In this document: in pieces, positions 18,069 through 27,092 of the stretch
Layout: each line of letters starts with the position of its first letter
How positions within the stretch are numbered: position 1 is the stretch's first letter
NCBI GenBank assembly: GCA_014240375.1
Contig: JAAZXB010000013.1
Coordinates: 1 to 64,000, forward strand
Reading direction: 5' to 3'
Source: Planctomycetota bacterium
Lineage (GTDB): Bacteria; Planctomycetota; UBA8108; UBA1146
Length of the DNA: 64,000 nt
The notes under the pieces: model-generated
Told to the model about the DNA's origin: nothing
Database searches by the model: none
What the model saw: the letters and a program-made list of their open reading frames with translations, nothing else
Made by a program: the position numbers and the translations under genes

Positions 18069-19307
18069 TTGATCCTGTCGGAAGCGATCCGAGATCCGGT
18101 TCACGGGCTGATTCGTCTGGAGCGGGAAGATCTCCCGCTGCTCGACGGTGCACCGGTCCAGCGCTTGCGATCGATCTCGCAACTGGGGCTCACCGATCGG
18201 GTTTACCCCGGTGCTCGCCACAGCCGCTTCGAACATGCCCTCGGTACCCTCGAGGTCGCCACCCGGATGCTGGAGGAGATGCGAGGTCGCCTCGGTCTCG
18301 ATCGTCTGCTCGCTCCCCTGGGTCTTGTTGCCGATGAGAGGCAGTGGGTACGCCTGCTGCGAATCGCCCGACACGTGGCGCTGCTGCACGACCTGGGCCA
18401 CGCTCCATTTTCTCACGTCACCGAGCAGTTGCTGCCGCGAGGAGGGCACGAGGAGATGACCTGTGCCCTGCTGGAGGATCCACAGGTGGTGCGACCGATG
18501 GAGATCCGCGGAGACGACCTTTACCCGTCAGTGGTGCGTGTACTCGATCCAGCGGATCGTCAACTCCCTGCGGATCTTCGCTTCATTCGCTCACTGGTGT
18601 GTGGTCGTTTTGGTGCGGATCGAATGGATTACTTGCTGCGTGATTCACAAGGCCTTGGCGTTCAGTACGGTCAGTTTGATTTGCCGAGAATCCTCCACAC
18701 GCTGCAACCGATGGAGACTGCGGATGGAGTGCGGCTCGGAATCGAGCGAGGGGGTGTTCTCGCAGCAGAGGGAATGCAGTGGGCACGCTTCTCGATGTTC
18801 ACCCAGGTTTACTTTCATCACACTCGCCGGATCCTCGATCGCCATCTACTCGATTTCCTGCGGGCGGTGATCCCGCTCGGACGATATCCCGATTCTCCGG
18901 ATGAGTACCAGCGCTGGGATGATCCGCGCATCCACGGTTTGCTCCAGCAAGCGGTTCGAGATCGAGGCGCTCCCGGCCATCTGGATGCGTGTCGAATCCT
19001 TCATCGAAAGCACCATCGTGCTACCGACGAAATCATCGAGGGGGAGAGTGTTGAGGAGGTGGTTCGGTGGCTCGATGAACGGGTGGAACACCTACGAGAC
19101 TCGGATCCGAGCCTCGATCCGATGGCCGATGTGGTGGCTCCTCCACCGGATCTCGCAGCTTCAGCCGAACTGCCCGTCGATGATGGGGATCGAGGGATTC
19201 GGCCCCTCGGAGAAATCAGTGCTCTGGTGGGGCGCCTGCGGGTCAAGCCCCACGGGCGGATCTACTGCGCCAGATCGCGCTCCGGAATGGCCCACACCGA
19301 GAAGTAG
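18069..19307 (+). CDS. HD-domain phosphohydrolase (dGTPase-like)
   Basis: A 412-residue protein starting at TTG after GGGGAGG. The N-terminus IRDPVHGLIRL and the metal-binding residues in ARHSRFEHALGT and HDLGHAPFSH define the SAMHD1/dNTPase-like HD family. Further marks are FIRSLVCGRFGADRMDYLLRDS. It probably hydrolyses a nucleotide triphosphate; the exact substrate is not readable. It diverges from ogt. Confidence 0.85.
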   Translation: MILSEAIRDPVHGLIRLEREDLPLLDGAPVQRLRSISQLGLTDRVYPGARHSRFEHALGTLEVATRMLEEMRGRLGLDRLLAPLGLVADERQWVRLLRIARHVALLHDLGHAPFSHVTEQLLPRGGHEEMTCALLEDPQVVRPMEIRGDDLYPSVVRVLDPADRQLPADLRFIRSLVCGRFGADRMDYLLRDSQGLGVQYGQFDLPRILHTLQPMETADGVRLGIERGGVLAAEGMQWARFSMFTQVYFHHTRRILDRHLLDFLRAVIPLGRYPDSPDEYQRWDDPRIHGLLQQAVRDRGAPGHLDACRILHRKHHRATDEIIEGESVEEVVRWLDERVEHLRDSDPSLDPMADVVAPPPDLAASAELPVDDGDRGIRPLGEISALVGRLRVKPHGRIYCARSRSGMAHTEK

Positions 19308-19356
19308 CATTTGATCCCGTGCAACGGTCGGGTGGATCGACCTACCGGACCTCACC

Positions 19357-19962
19357 TCAATCGATGAGCTCTTGCCTCCAGTACGCATCACTGATGAACT
19401 TCTCCCACGAAGACCAGATCGGTCGGGGGGGGATCCGCCGGATCATTCGCCAGTCCGGTTGAGTCGGCTCCGACAGCAGTTTCATCCGTGCTTCCTCCGG
19501 GGTTCGATTGGCCTTGCGCTTGTTGCAATTGACGCAGGCGAGAACACAATTTTCCCAGCTCAACTGGCCTCCGCGGCTGCGTGGCAAGATGTGATCGATG
19601 GTCAATTCTCGAGTACCCGGGCGATCGCCACAGTACTGGCAAGTATTTCGATCGCGACGGTACAGGTTGAGTCGAGAGAAGGTAACGGTTTGATCACCGA
19701 CCCCGGAATAGGAGGTGAGAACGATCACCTCGAGAGGAGCCAGAGATAGAGTTTCGGAGCGGATGGAGAGTCCCTCGACCAACTCCTTGCCTTGAGAAAT
19801 CGCATGCCACGATTTGAGATCATGAACCGAGTAGGTCTCGGGGTCGATGATTCGTGCCGCATCCCGGGCGACCATACCGATGGCGAGTCTTGCCGGTAAG
19901 GTGTGGATCGGCATCCAACTTCGATTGAGAACCAAGGTGGGTAGTTCCAGAAGAGCAGTCAA
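19357..19962 (-). CDS. HNH endonuclease family protein
   Basis: A 201-residue protein starting at TTG after GGAAGGGAA. The HNH module is CQYCG...LTIDHILPRSRGG...NCVLACVNCNKRK, with two CxxC zinc pairs and the catalytic His in DHI. The N-terminal 85 residues (LVLNRSWMPIHTLPARLAIGMVARD) match the stand-alone chromosomal HNH type found in many bacteria, not a homing nuclease. Biological role unknown. It converges on the HD gene. Confidence 0.85.
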   Translation of the reverse strand: MTALLELPTLVLNRSWMPIHTLPARLAIGMVARDAARIIDPETYSVHDLKSWHAISQGKELVEGLSIRSETLSLAPLEVIVLTSYSGVGDQTVTFSRLNLYRRDRNTCQYCGDRPGTRELTIDHILPRSRGGQLSWENCVLACVNCNKRKANRTPEEARMKLLSEPTQPDWRMIRRIPPRPIWSSWEKFISDAYWRQELID

Positions 19963-20534
19963 TCGGTTCCCTTCCAGGGTATCGATCCCGTTGCATCAAG
20001 GGTACAGATGCCTTCGGCGATGATCTAGCGTGGAAGGGGGCGGTCGGAGAGAGTAAAAGTGGGTCGCAATAGAGCCAGATAAAAAATAAGCCTCTGGTCG
20101 CCGAAGTCGAAGAGGGCCATCCCTGTCCCTCCTCAAACCCCTGCCGGTGACCAGAGGCAAACCGCACAAAATAAACGCACAGTGCGGATTGAATAAACGA
20201 GTTTTGAATAACAAGGCGAAACTGCCAGGCCTGCACTGCAGGTGATTCTGAGCCGATTCGATCTGTACAAGTTCAATATCTTCACCGGTTTGTATGCAAG
20301 GTGTATGCCAAACGAGAAACAGTGCTTTAGAGGCGATCTCCGGCGATGGCACCGTTGGAGGTGGCCGCATCTGGCCATATTGGACATATGGTGGCCAAGG
20401 GGAGCCACCGGTTTTGTCCTAAGTCCTTACTATTGAAACTATTATGACTATCCTGTATAACCTGTCAGGGTGTTGATCCAGCACTCGTGGATCGACCCAT
20501 GTGGGCCCTCAATCGCAGCGGTCAGGAGACTGTC
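19963..20534. other. AT-richer intergenic region
   Basis: About 570 bases without a convincing gene. It has a long-range inverted repeat (20090-20158), a small GCACAGTGC palindrome near 20180 and a CCATAT/ATATGG inverted repeat near 20376-20392. Composition is richer in A+T than the flanking genes, so promoters or a small RNA are possible. Confidence 0.5.
20090..20158 (-). ncRNA. candidate small RNA closed by a 10-bp stem
   Basis: GCCTCTGGTC at 20090-20099 is the exact reverse complement of GACCAGAGGC at 20149-20158. Read on the minus strand, the second half of the stem is followed by TTATTTTTTA, as at the end of a rho-independently terminated small RNA. The 49-nt interior can form a further CGACTTCG hairpin. 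No known RNA family is recognised; SRP RNA tetraloop motifs are absent. Confidence 0.4.
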
Positions 20535-20888
20535 ATGAATCTCGACTCGCCCGCTGACGAGACTTCCCCGGAGGAGCCGGCTCCCACCATCGATCGGCAA
20601 AAAAAAGTCTCGTCCGAGCAGATCCACCACTGGCTGGAGAGTCGTCCCGACTGGCGAGTCGAGGAGGGGCACCACCTGGTTCGCAGTTACCGCTTTGCCG
20701 ATTTCGTCTCTGCTCTCGAGCGGATCGACAGGATCGGTGCAGTGGCGGAGGCTCTGGGTCATCATCCGGACCTGGAACTGAGTTGGGGCCGGGTGGGAGT
20801 GAAGATCTATACCCATTCGGTCGATGGTTTGACCGCGATTGATTTCCAGTTGGCGACTCGCATCGATGGGTTGGAACAGGCCGATTGA
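20535..20888 (+). CDS. phhB: pterin-4a-carbinolamine dehydratase-like protein
   Basis: A 117-residue protein starting at the ATG seven bases after AGGAGAC. The family pattern is clear: YRFADFVSALERI, AEALGHHPDLELSWGRVGV, and the THSVDGLTAIDFQLA end. These enzymes dehydrate 4a-hydroxytetrahydropterin after aromatic hydroxylation; in many bacteria they stand alone with an unclear role, and no hydroxylase is nearby. The acidic N-terminal 35 residues are an extension. The next, broken, gene starts 4 bp later. Confidence 0.85.
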   Translation: MNLDSPADETSPEEPAPTIDRQKKVSSEQIHHWLESRPDWRVEEGHHLVRSYRFADFVSALERIDRIGAVAEALGHHPDLELSWGRVGVKIYTHSVDGLTAIDFQLATRIDGLEQAD

Positions 20889-20907
20889 ACCGATGAAATC
20901 GCACAGT

Positions 20908-20964
20908 ACCTTCCGTAGCTTGACCTTCCGTAGTTTGTGCCTGACCTTCCGTAGCTTGTGCCTG
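20908..20964 (+). repeat. tandem repeats in a signal-peptide region
   Basis: One 15-bp and two 21-bp units, all beginning ACCTTCCGTAG. They encode TFRSL, TFRSLCL, TFRSLCL near the start of the broken exported-protein gene. Confidence 0.9.
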
Positions 20965-21254
20965 TGTCCTCTCCTCCGGTCAGGTGGCTTCGCCGTCCTG
21001 TCCGCCGCTGCTACCGACCAGGAACTCGCCAACCGCGATGCGGCCGACCAGGTACTCGCAGCCTCGATGCTCGGGTTACCTGTGATGGGTCACCCGTTCT
21101 TTTCAGGTTGGAGTGCGGGTGGTCGAAGCGGATGGAGGTGAGGAGGCCCGTCCGCTGGCGGGGACCCCGTCATGGATCACCCCACGGTCGCTCCCCGAAG
21201 GGAAGTGGGTCACGATTCTCGCAGCCGCGTTGTTGCGCTTCTTTGCTCGCGGCA

Positions 21255-21286
21255 CCAGTCATCACATCGGGCCAGTCATCACATCG
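21255..21286 (+). repeat. 17-bp tandem duplication causing a frame change
   Basis: CCAGTCATCACATCG occurs twice with a 17-bp period. As 17 is not a multiple of three, the duplication shifts the frame of the surrounding gene. Confidence 0.95.
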
Positions 21287-21573
21287 TGATGGATGCGCAC
21301 GATGTCGGTCCCGTTCGCAAGTTTCAGAAGGGAAGGATGGTCACCACTGAACCGGCGATCTCGATCTCACAAGAGGGTTTCGGGATTCGCATCGAGGAGA
21401 GGGTCGTGGTAACTGCGAGAGGTGCCGCGGGTTGTCTGCGGTACTTCCCAAGGATCTCGAAAGGATGGCGAGTGGTGATCTGCGAGTGGGTGCCAGAAGG
21501 AGCCGTTCGATGGCACCGCTCGCAGCTGAGATCTCACCGGGTCAGTGAAGGAGACGACTCTGTACCGGCGATG

Positions 21574-21606
21574 AAAAAAGCCGGGAGAGGGGTTCACTCT
21601 CCCGGC
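21574..21606 (-). terminator. strong rho-independent terminator (minus strand)
   Basis: GCCGGGAGAG pairs perfectly with CTCTCCCGGC around a 7-nt loop. Read on the minus strand, it is followed directly by six T residues. It would end transcripts of the ctpA-tsaD-larB-nnrD-pyrK run, and the stem may also stop plus-strand transcripts. Confidence 0.88.
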
Positions 21607-21663
21607 GCATCAGGATCGAGGGGGCCGATGCCCCTCCGGAGTACAAATTTTGAGGAGTTCTGA

Positions 21664-22100
21664 AACTCGTAAGAATCAGAACCCGGCGTCCCTGTTGGCA
21701 CGTTCACCCGCAGGATCGATCATCGTGACGGCGCAACATCATCGACACACCCTCTACACACCATCGATGTTTCAGCAGCAGATCCTGGCAAGAAGTCCAA
21801 GGCACACTTCAGCAGACCTCGTCAGACTCACACCGTGAGAAAAGCCGTTCCCTGCTGGAGATACCATAGCCAATCGAACCACTGACTTCCAGAAGAACGG
21901 CTGACCCGGATATTGTGGCCAGAAAACAGCCAGTGGGTGATAGAAGGTACGGCCGAGAATCTCATTCATCGCGGCGAATCGCGATTCCGTCACCAATAGA
22001 TACGCTTCTTGCGGCATCGGGGACGATTCTGAAGAGTCTTCGGCTCACGGGTGGAGCACCGGATGGGGGGGAGGAGAGCAGGCGTAACGGAAGTGTACGG
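21664..22100. other. region without a confident gene
   Basis: About 440 bases between the broken gene and pyrK. A minus-strand frame at 21772-22017 (81 codons) has ordinary composition but no ribosome binding site or recognisable family. Nothing else is supported. Confidence 0.5.
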
Positions 22101-22949
22101 CTAGAACTTCTCTGGCAACTCTCGCACTGGAAAGCAGGGACCCTCGACGCAGACCCTGCGATAGCGCAGAGGCTGATCGGCGGGGCCCTCGATGACGCAG
22201 CCGAAACAGGCTCCAAATCCGCACGGCATGTAATTCTCGAGGGAGATGGAGAAGTCCAGATCGCGCTCGATGGCGATATCACGCAGCGCCAGATTCATGC
22301 CGTGAGGGCCACAACCGATTCCGGCGACCTGGCGAGGATCGGAGAAGGACTCGAGCTTCTCTTCGAGCAGTTCGATGACATTGCCGTGAAAACCGCAGCT
22401 GCCATCGTCGGTCGCCGCGTGGGTCTCGACACCGATCTTGTGGAAGGCATCGATGCCGATCAGCAGGGCGGAACTGCGGGCTCCCAGCAGCACCTGGTGC
22501 TTCAGCGATGATCCCTCTGCGGCCAGCTCGCGACAATAGAAGTAGAGTGGTGCGACACCGATTCCCCCTCCGATCAGGAGCAAGACGCCGTCCTCTCCCA
22601 GAGCGGGTCGCGGCATCGGGTGTCCGAGTGGACCCATCAGGTGAATCCGATCTCCGGCGGACAATTGCATCATGGCGCGGGTTCCGGGACCGACCCGTTG
22701 CACCAGCAAGCGCAGCATCGTCGCCTCCGGTCCCGGCTCCGGTCCCACATCGAAGATGCTGAAGGGACGCCGGATCAGTGGATCGTCGGTCGATCCGATG
22801 CGGACCTGGACGAACTGGCCCGCCCTTGCTGTCGATGCGATGGAGGGAGCTTCGACATCGAGGCGGAACCATCCTTCGCCGAGGTCTACGTTTTCGATCA
22901 CCTCGAAGTCATCGACCAGGCACTGTTCCATAGGCATCTTCATCGGCAC
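22101..22949 (-). CDS. pyrK: dihydroorotate dehydrogenase electron transfer subunit
   Basis: A 282-residue iron-sulfur flavoprotein that passes electrons from PyrD-type dihydroorotate dehydrogenase to NAD+. The FAD-binding motif RRPFSIFD is near 60, the NAD-binding GGGIGVAPLYF near 127, and the C-terminal 2Fe-2S ligands lie in MPCGFGACFGCV plus a later Cys. No pyrD is in the window. It is the last gene of a minus-strand run and overlaps nnrD by 10 bases. Confidence 0.88.
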   Translation of the reverse strand: MPMKMPMEQCLVDDFEVIENVDLGEGWFRLDVEAPSIASTARAGQFVQVRIGSTDDPLIRRPFSIFDVGPEPGPEATMLRLLVQRVGPGTRAMMQLSAGDRIHLMGPLGHPMPRPALGEDGVLLLIGGGIGVAPLYFYCRELAAEGSSLKHQVLLGARSSALLIGIDAFHKIGVETHAATDDGSCGFHGNVIELLEEKLESFSDPRQVAGIGCGPHGMNLALRDIAIERDLDFSISLENYMPCGFGACFGCVIEGPADQPLRYRRVCVEGPCFPVRELPEKF

Positions 22950-23812
22950 TCCTCCAGTTTCTGAAAGGCCTCGCCCAGCATCTCGATGATGTCTCCGGCG
23001 ATCATCGATTCCTGGCCCCGTTGAGTTGCGGCAAGGTCACCGGCGTATCCGTGGAGCCAGACCCCTCTACGGGCCGCAGTCTCGGGTGGATCCCCCCGTG
23101 CGACCAGCGCTCCGATCACCCCTGCCAGTACATCTCCGCTGCCTGCTGTGGCCATGCCGGGATTGCCGGTGCGGTTGGTGTGCACTCCTGAGGGTCCTAT
23201 GGTGACGGTGCCAGGGCCCTTGGCAACCACCACTGAACCACTCCGCTGATGCAGTGTGGTACCGAGATCTTCTCGTCGCAAACCCTTCAGGTCGAATACT
23301 TGTGCCAGTCGATTCAGTTCTCCCTGATGGGGGGTCAAGATGGTGTCTGGGCCGAGTTTCCCGATCAGCGCTGGATCTTCACCGAGGTGCCACAATCCAT
23401 CGGCATCGATCACCGCCGGAGTTGAGCGGGCCTGGAGCCAGCTGGCGAGCGCTGCAGTGCTCTTTCGATCGCGTCCGAGACCGCAACCGAAGACCCAGCA
23501 ATCGGGGTGGGGGGACTGCAGTAGAGAATCGATCGCAGTGGCTGTCCAGCAAGACTCCCCATCGAGGGGACTCCAGCACATCACCTCGAGCGGTTTTTGC
23601 TCCTCGGCAACATTCGCCACGGTTGCGGGGACTGCGATGGTCACTCGACCACAGCCGGAGCGAATCGCCGCATGAGCCGCCAGCAATGCGGCACCACTGA
23701 GGCCCGTCGATGCGCCCACTACCGTCACCGATCCCATCGTCGATTTGTTGGCGTCGAATGGGCGAGAAGGCAGGGCGGGAAAGGTCTCACCGACCACTGG
23801 CGGGGCCTCCAT
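22940..23812 (-). CDS. nnrD: ADP/ATP-dependent NAD(P)H-hydrate dehydratase
   Basis: A 290-residue carbohydrate-kinase-fold (YjeF C-terminal) repair enzyme that restores NADH or NADPH from their hydrates. Marks are VVGASTGLSGAALLAAHAAIRSGCG near 40, DADGLW, LTPHQGELNRL, and the catalytic NPGMATAGSGDVLAG. The ATG at 23812 overlaps larB by 26 bases; no Shine-Dalgarno is visible, which suggests translational coupling. The epimerase (NnrE) domain found fused in E. coli is absent here. Confidence 0.87.
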   Translation of the reverse strand: MEAPPVVGETFPALPSRPFDANKSTMGSVTVVGASTGLSGAALLAAHAAIRSGCGRVTIAVPATVANVAEEQKPLEVMCWSPLDGESCWTATAIDSLLQSPHPDCWVFGCGLGRDRKSTAALASWLQARSTPAVIDADGLWHLGEDPALIGKLGPDTILTPHQGELNRLAQVFDLKGLRREDLGTTLHQRSGSVVVAKGPGTVTIGPSGVHTNRTGNPGMATAGSGDVLAGVIGALVARGDPPETAARRGVWLHGYAGDLAATQRGQESMIAGDIIEMLGEAFQKLEECR

Positions 23813-24467
23813 CGCAGGCGAGACGATTGATTCGAGCGGCAAGGATACCCGCGCCGAAACCGTTATCGATGTTGACCACGGAGATCCCTGCTGCGCAGGA
23901 GCAGAGCATCCCCAGGAGAGCCGTGACTCCGCCGAAGGCAGCTCCGTAGCCGACGCTGGTGGGGACCGCAATCACAGGCACGGCGACCCTGCCCGCCACC
24001 ACCGAAGGAAGCGCACCTTCCATACCCGCGACCACGATCAGTGCATTGGAGGTGCGAAGTATTTCATCGTGAGCGAGGATCCGGTGGATGCCGGCGACTC
24101 CGGCATCGGGAATCACTTGGGTAGAGGCTCCTGCGAGATCTGCCGTCACCTGTGCCTCCTGGGCTACGGGAAGGTCACTCGATCCAGCGCAGATGATGGT
24201 GACCTGACCCTGCCGCGGTCGTTTCTCCCGGTCGATGGAGATACAGCGACATCGATGGTGCCACTGGGCACCATCGACCTGACTTGCGATGTCAGCACCC
24301 ACTGGATCATCGACACGAGTCGCCAGGGCGATTTGGGATCGATCCGCGATGGAAGTGAGAGCCGAGACAATCTCCTCTGGAGTCTTGCCTGCTCCGTAGA
24401 CCACCTCGGGAAATCCGCATCGTTGCTGGCGGTCATGATCGAGGTCGAGATTGTCATGTTGCATCAT
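23787..24467 (-). CDS. larB: nickel-pincer cofactor biosynthesis protein LarB
   Basis: A 226-residue protein of the AIR-carboxylase-like LarB family, which carboxylates and hydrolyses nicotinic acid adenine dinucleotide for the lactate racemase cofactor. Visible are PEVVYGAGKTPEEI near 20, IICAGSSDLPVAQEA near 90, VVAGMEGALPSVVAG and VPTSVGYGAAFGG. No larC, larE or larA is in the window, so the pathway cannot be confirmed. It overlaps tsaD by 4 bases and nnrD by 26. Confidence 0.85.
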   Translation of the reverse strand: MMQHDNLDLDHDRQQRCGFPEVVYGAGKTPEEIVSALTSIADRSQIALATRVDDPVGADIASQVDGAQWHHRCRCISIDREKRPRQGQVTIICAGSSDLPVAQEAQVTADLAGASTQVIPDAGVAGIHRILAHDEILRTSNALIVVAGMEGALPSVVAGRVAVPVIAVPTSVGYGAAFGGVTALLGMLCSCAAGISVVNIDNGFGAGILAARINRLACDGGPASGR

Positions 24468-25471
24468 GGTTGAGCCTCCGCGACCAGTTCCAGATCGTCT
24501 CGATGACCATCCGCGAGCCGTCGCAAGGCGAGGGCTCCGATCATTGCAGCGTTGTCGGTGGCAAACTGCAAGGGGGGAAAGACCAGTCGGAACTGATTTC
24601 CCAGCCTTTGGGCCAATCCATCTCGTAGCGCCTGGTTGGCGGTGACGCCACCCCCGAGCACCACTTCACCGAGCGACTCCTGTGTGCACGCTCGGCGGAT
24701 CTTCTCCGCCAGTACATCGAAGACAGCCTCCTGGAATGCTGCACAGATGTCTTGCGGCTCTGGCGCTCCGGGAGCTCTTCCGGGGTAGGTTGCATTGGGG
24801 CCGCGCCAGCGATACAGCACTGCAGTCTTGATTCCGGAAAAGGAAAAGTCGAGCGAGTCATCTGCAAGTAAGGTTCGTGGCAATCGGAGCGCCTTCGGGT
24901 TTCCCTGTAGGGCAGCACGTTCGACTGCGGGGCCCCCTGGATAACCGAGTCCCAGCACCGCGGCGACCTTGTCAAAGGCCTCTCCGAGGGCATCATCGCG
25001 AGTGCCCCCGAGCCACTTCGACCGGCCCGCTTGTTCAACGCGGTGCATGTCGGTGTGGCCGCCGGATATCACCACACCCAGGTACGGTGTGGAGATCTCT
25101 TCTCCCGCCAGTGCCGCCGCTTCAAGGTGCGCCTGTAGGTGGTGTACTCCGATGATGGGGAGGTCCCACGACCAGGCCAGAGCCTTGGCGGTGGTCACTC
25201 CGATCATCAGGGCGCCGATCAGACCCGGTCGATGAGCGACCGCGATGGCGTCGAGATCGCAGGGCTGTAATCGAGCACGAGTGAGCGCCTCCTCGACCAA
25301 CGCAGTCAACTGTTCGACATGACTACGGCTGGCGATCTCCGGCACCACACCACCGAAGGGTGCATGCTCTTCGATCTGCGAATAGACCACGTCGGAGAGG
25401 ACCACCGGGCCCCGCTCGATCACCGCAGCGGCGGTTTCATCGCAGGTAGTTTCGATCGCCAGGACCTTCAT
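24464..25471 (-). CDS. tsaD: tRNA N6-threonylcarbamoyladenosine synthase subunit TsaD
   Basis: A 335-residue ASKHA-fold enzyme that transfers threonylcarbamoyl to A37 of ANN-decoding tRNAs. The N-terminus MKVLAIETTCDETAAAV, metal ligands in VHHLQAH, SGGHTDMHRV, GEAFDKVAAVLGLGYPGGP and DFSFSGIKTAV are all typical. Length is normal. Embedded in a 4-base-overlap chain with ctpA and larB. Confidence 0.95.
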   Translation of the reverse strand: MKVLAIETTCDETAAAVIERGPVVLSDVVYSQIEEHAPFGGVVPEIASRSHVEQLTALVEEALTRARLQPCDLDAIAVAHRPGLIGALMIGVTTAKALAWSWDLPIIGVHHLQAHLEAAALAGEEISTPYLGVVISGGHTDMHRVEQAGRSKWLGGTRDDALGEAFDKVAAVLGLGYPGGPAVERAALQGNPKALRLPRTLLADDSLDFSFSGIKTAVLYRWRGPNATYPGRAPGAPEPQDICAAFQEAVFDVLAEKIRRACTQESLGEVVLGGGVTANQALRDGLAQRLGNQFRLVFPPLQFATDNAAMIGALALRRLADGHRDDLELVAEAQP

Positions 25472-26850
25472 CGTGGAGTCTCCTCAACTGCCGGACCTTC
25501 GGTCTTCTGCGAGACGGGAGTCGAGTTGTTGAGCAGTGCTGCTCGGGATGGGGCATCTCGAAGTAACTGGATCGCCGCCGAGAGGACCGGATCACCGTTG
25601 CCGATTTCGTCGATCTCCAGCGAATCATCGGGATCTGCGAGACGTGTGAGTTCGGTTGGGTTTTCGATCCGATCAAAACTGCGCTGTCGCCAGTGGCTGC
25701 TCAACTGGAGCTGCTGTTGTGGTTTGGTTTCGACCTCCAGATCGGGCTGGATTCCGGCCCGGTCGCCGTTTTCATCGTGGGTCACTCTGAGACCCTGCGG
25801 GGCATGGAATGATTGGGTGGTCAACTTCACCAGAGAGCGAGTCTTGCCGCGACCGACGGGGATCAAGTCCTGAACCGACCACTTGCCGAAGGAAACCTCT
25901 CCGACCAGTACCGCACGCTGATGATCTCGAAGTGAAGACGCCACGATCTCCGAAGCGCTGGCACTGTAGCGGTCGATCAGGATCGCCAGCGGTAACTCGA
26001 GGAAGGGACCAGCATCATCGTTCTGGAAGACCTGGTGATCACCCGATCCACTTCGACCGCGGGTCGAGACCACCGTCTGTCCCTCCTGGAGGAACAATGA
26101 AACGCTCTTGACCGCCTCGTGCAGCAAGCCTCCGCCGTTGTTTCGCAGATCGAGAATCACTCCCTCGATACCCGCAGCGATCATCTTTTCGATCGCTTGC
26201 TGAATTTGAGATGAGCTGTCGGGCTGGAACTGTTGCAATCGGATCAAGCCGATCGAGGGGGTGGATCGATCTTTCGCGGTGAAGAGTGTCGATTCGGTGA
26301 TGCTGGGGATCTGGACCTCGGCACGACGAGCAGTGATCTGCAACTCGGTGCTGTTTCTCAGCAGGCCTAGCGAGACTTCGGTATCGAGAATCCCGCGAAT
26401 CCGTGCCGAGATCTGGGTCAGTTCCCAGTCCTCGGAACGATCCCCTTCGATGGAGACGATCTGGTCTCCGGCAAGGATTCCAGCCAGTTGGGCGGGCCCA
26501 TCCGGCAGCACCTTCTCGATGGTCGCTCCACCGTTTTCGTTCTTCTTCATGACGATGCCGATCCCGAACAGGATACCGCCGGTTTCCTGTTCGAACCGGG
26601 TCGCCTCCGCTGGCGCGAAGAAACGGCTGTGGCGGTCGAGTTGAGAGAGAGCCTGGTCGAGTCCGTCGAGCAGCCACTTGGGGCCATCGACCTCTTCGAC
26701 GTAGCGATCTTCGACCACTTGCATCACCTGGTGGGCGATGACCGCGGCGGGTGGGTCCGCCGGGGTGGTCAGCGGCCAGCTGCTCAGCAGACCCAGTAGC
26801 GCTCCCAGCAGCAGGGCACTGCTCGTGTGTCGATATGAGGCAAAGGCCAT
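25468..26850 (-). CDS. ctpA: S41 carboxy-terminal processing protease
   Basis: A 460-residue periplasmic protease. An N-terminal hydrophobic segment (SALLLGALLGLLSSW) acts as signal or anchor. The PDZ domain spans about 90-180 (GIGIVMKKNENGGATIEKVLPDGPAQ in pieces). The catalytic Ser is in YSASASE near 299 and the Lys in VSFGKWS near 322, with LRNNGGGLL between PDZ and catalytic parts. It cleaves proteins near the C-terminus. A perfect TTGACA hexamer stands upstream, but without a good -10 box. Confidence 0.9.
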   Translation of the reverse strand: MAFASYRHTSSALLLGALLGLLSSWPLTTPADPPAAVIAHQVMQVVEDRYVEEVDGPKWLLDGLDQALSQLDRHSRFFAPAEATRFEQETGGILFGIGIVMKKNENGGATIEKVLPDGPAQLAGILAGDQIVSIEGDRSEDWELTQISARIRGILDTEVSLGLLRNSTELQITARRAEVQIPSITESTLFTAKDRSTPSIGLIRLQQFQPDSSSQIQQAIEKMIAAGIEGVILDLRNNGGGLLHEAVKSVSLFLQEGQTVVSTRGRSGSGDHQVFQNDDAGPFLELPLAILIDRYSASASEIVASSLRDHQRAVLVGEVSFGKWSVQDLIPVGRGKTRSLVKLTTQSFHAPQGLRVTHDENGDRAGIQPDLEVETKPQQQLQLSSHWRQRSFDRIENPTELTRLADPDDSLEIDEIGNGDPVLSAAIQLLRDAPSRAALLNNSTPVSQKTEGPAVEETPR

Positions 26851-26851
26851 G

Positions 26852-26888
26852 GCGTCTTTCTGAGGCGAATTGCGTCTTTCTGAGGCGA
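26852..26888. repeat. 17-bp repeat with 20-bp period at the ctpA start
   Basis: GCGTCTTTCTGAGGCGA occurs twice, the first copy starting 2 bp before the ctpA start codon (minus strand). It lies in the 5' leader where ribosome binding or promoter elements would be. Confidence 0.9.
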
Positions 26889-27092
26889 TCGGATCCTGTC
26901 AAGACTCCATCTTTGTAACTGGTCGACAGCATACCCGTACGAATCACTCCCTGCGACCGTCATTGACGATTCTGAGAGTGTCCATCATTTTTCCTTCAGA
27001 GTGGTCTGAGATTTGCCGAAGAGGGTCAAAGGAGCACCGAACAGGTGACTTGCCCGCCCCGGTAAGATCGCCCGCCTGGCGAGTTGAAGAAG

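Larger units (their letters stand above)
20893..21663 (+). pseudogene. exported protein gene broken by two frame changes
   Basis: The frame opens at ATG 20893 with a signal-like start (CPLLRSGGFAVLSAAATDQEL) and continues to GHPFF near 21102. After the run TTCTTTTC the sensible sequence moves one base on (QVGVRVVEADGGEEARPL...GKWVTILAAALLRFFARGTSHH). At 21255-21286 a 17-bp tandem duplication moves it back to the first frame (HIVMDAHDVGPVRKFQKGRMV...RVVVTARG). One extra T plus 17 bases equals 18, so the two changes are opposite in effect. Either the gene is decaying or the assembly has an error. The family is not recognised. The 3' end is uncertain because a terminator lies at 21574. Confidence 0.55.

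Noticed and set aside
21772-22017. 81-codon minus-strand ORF after pyrK
   Set aside because: No ribosome binding site or family; the possibility is noted under the intergenic entry only.
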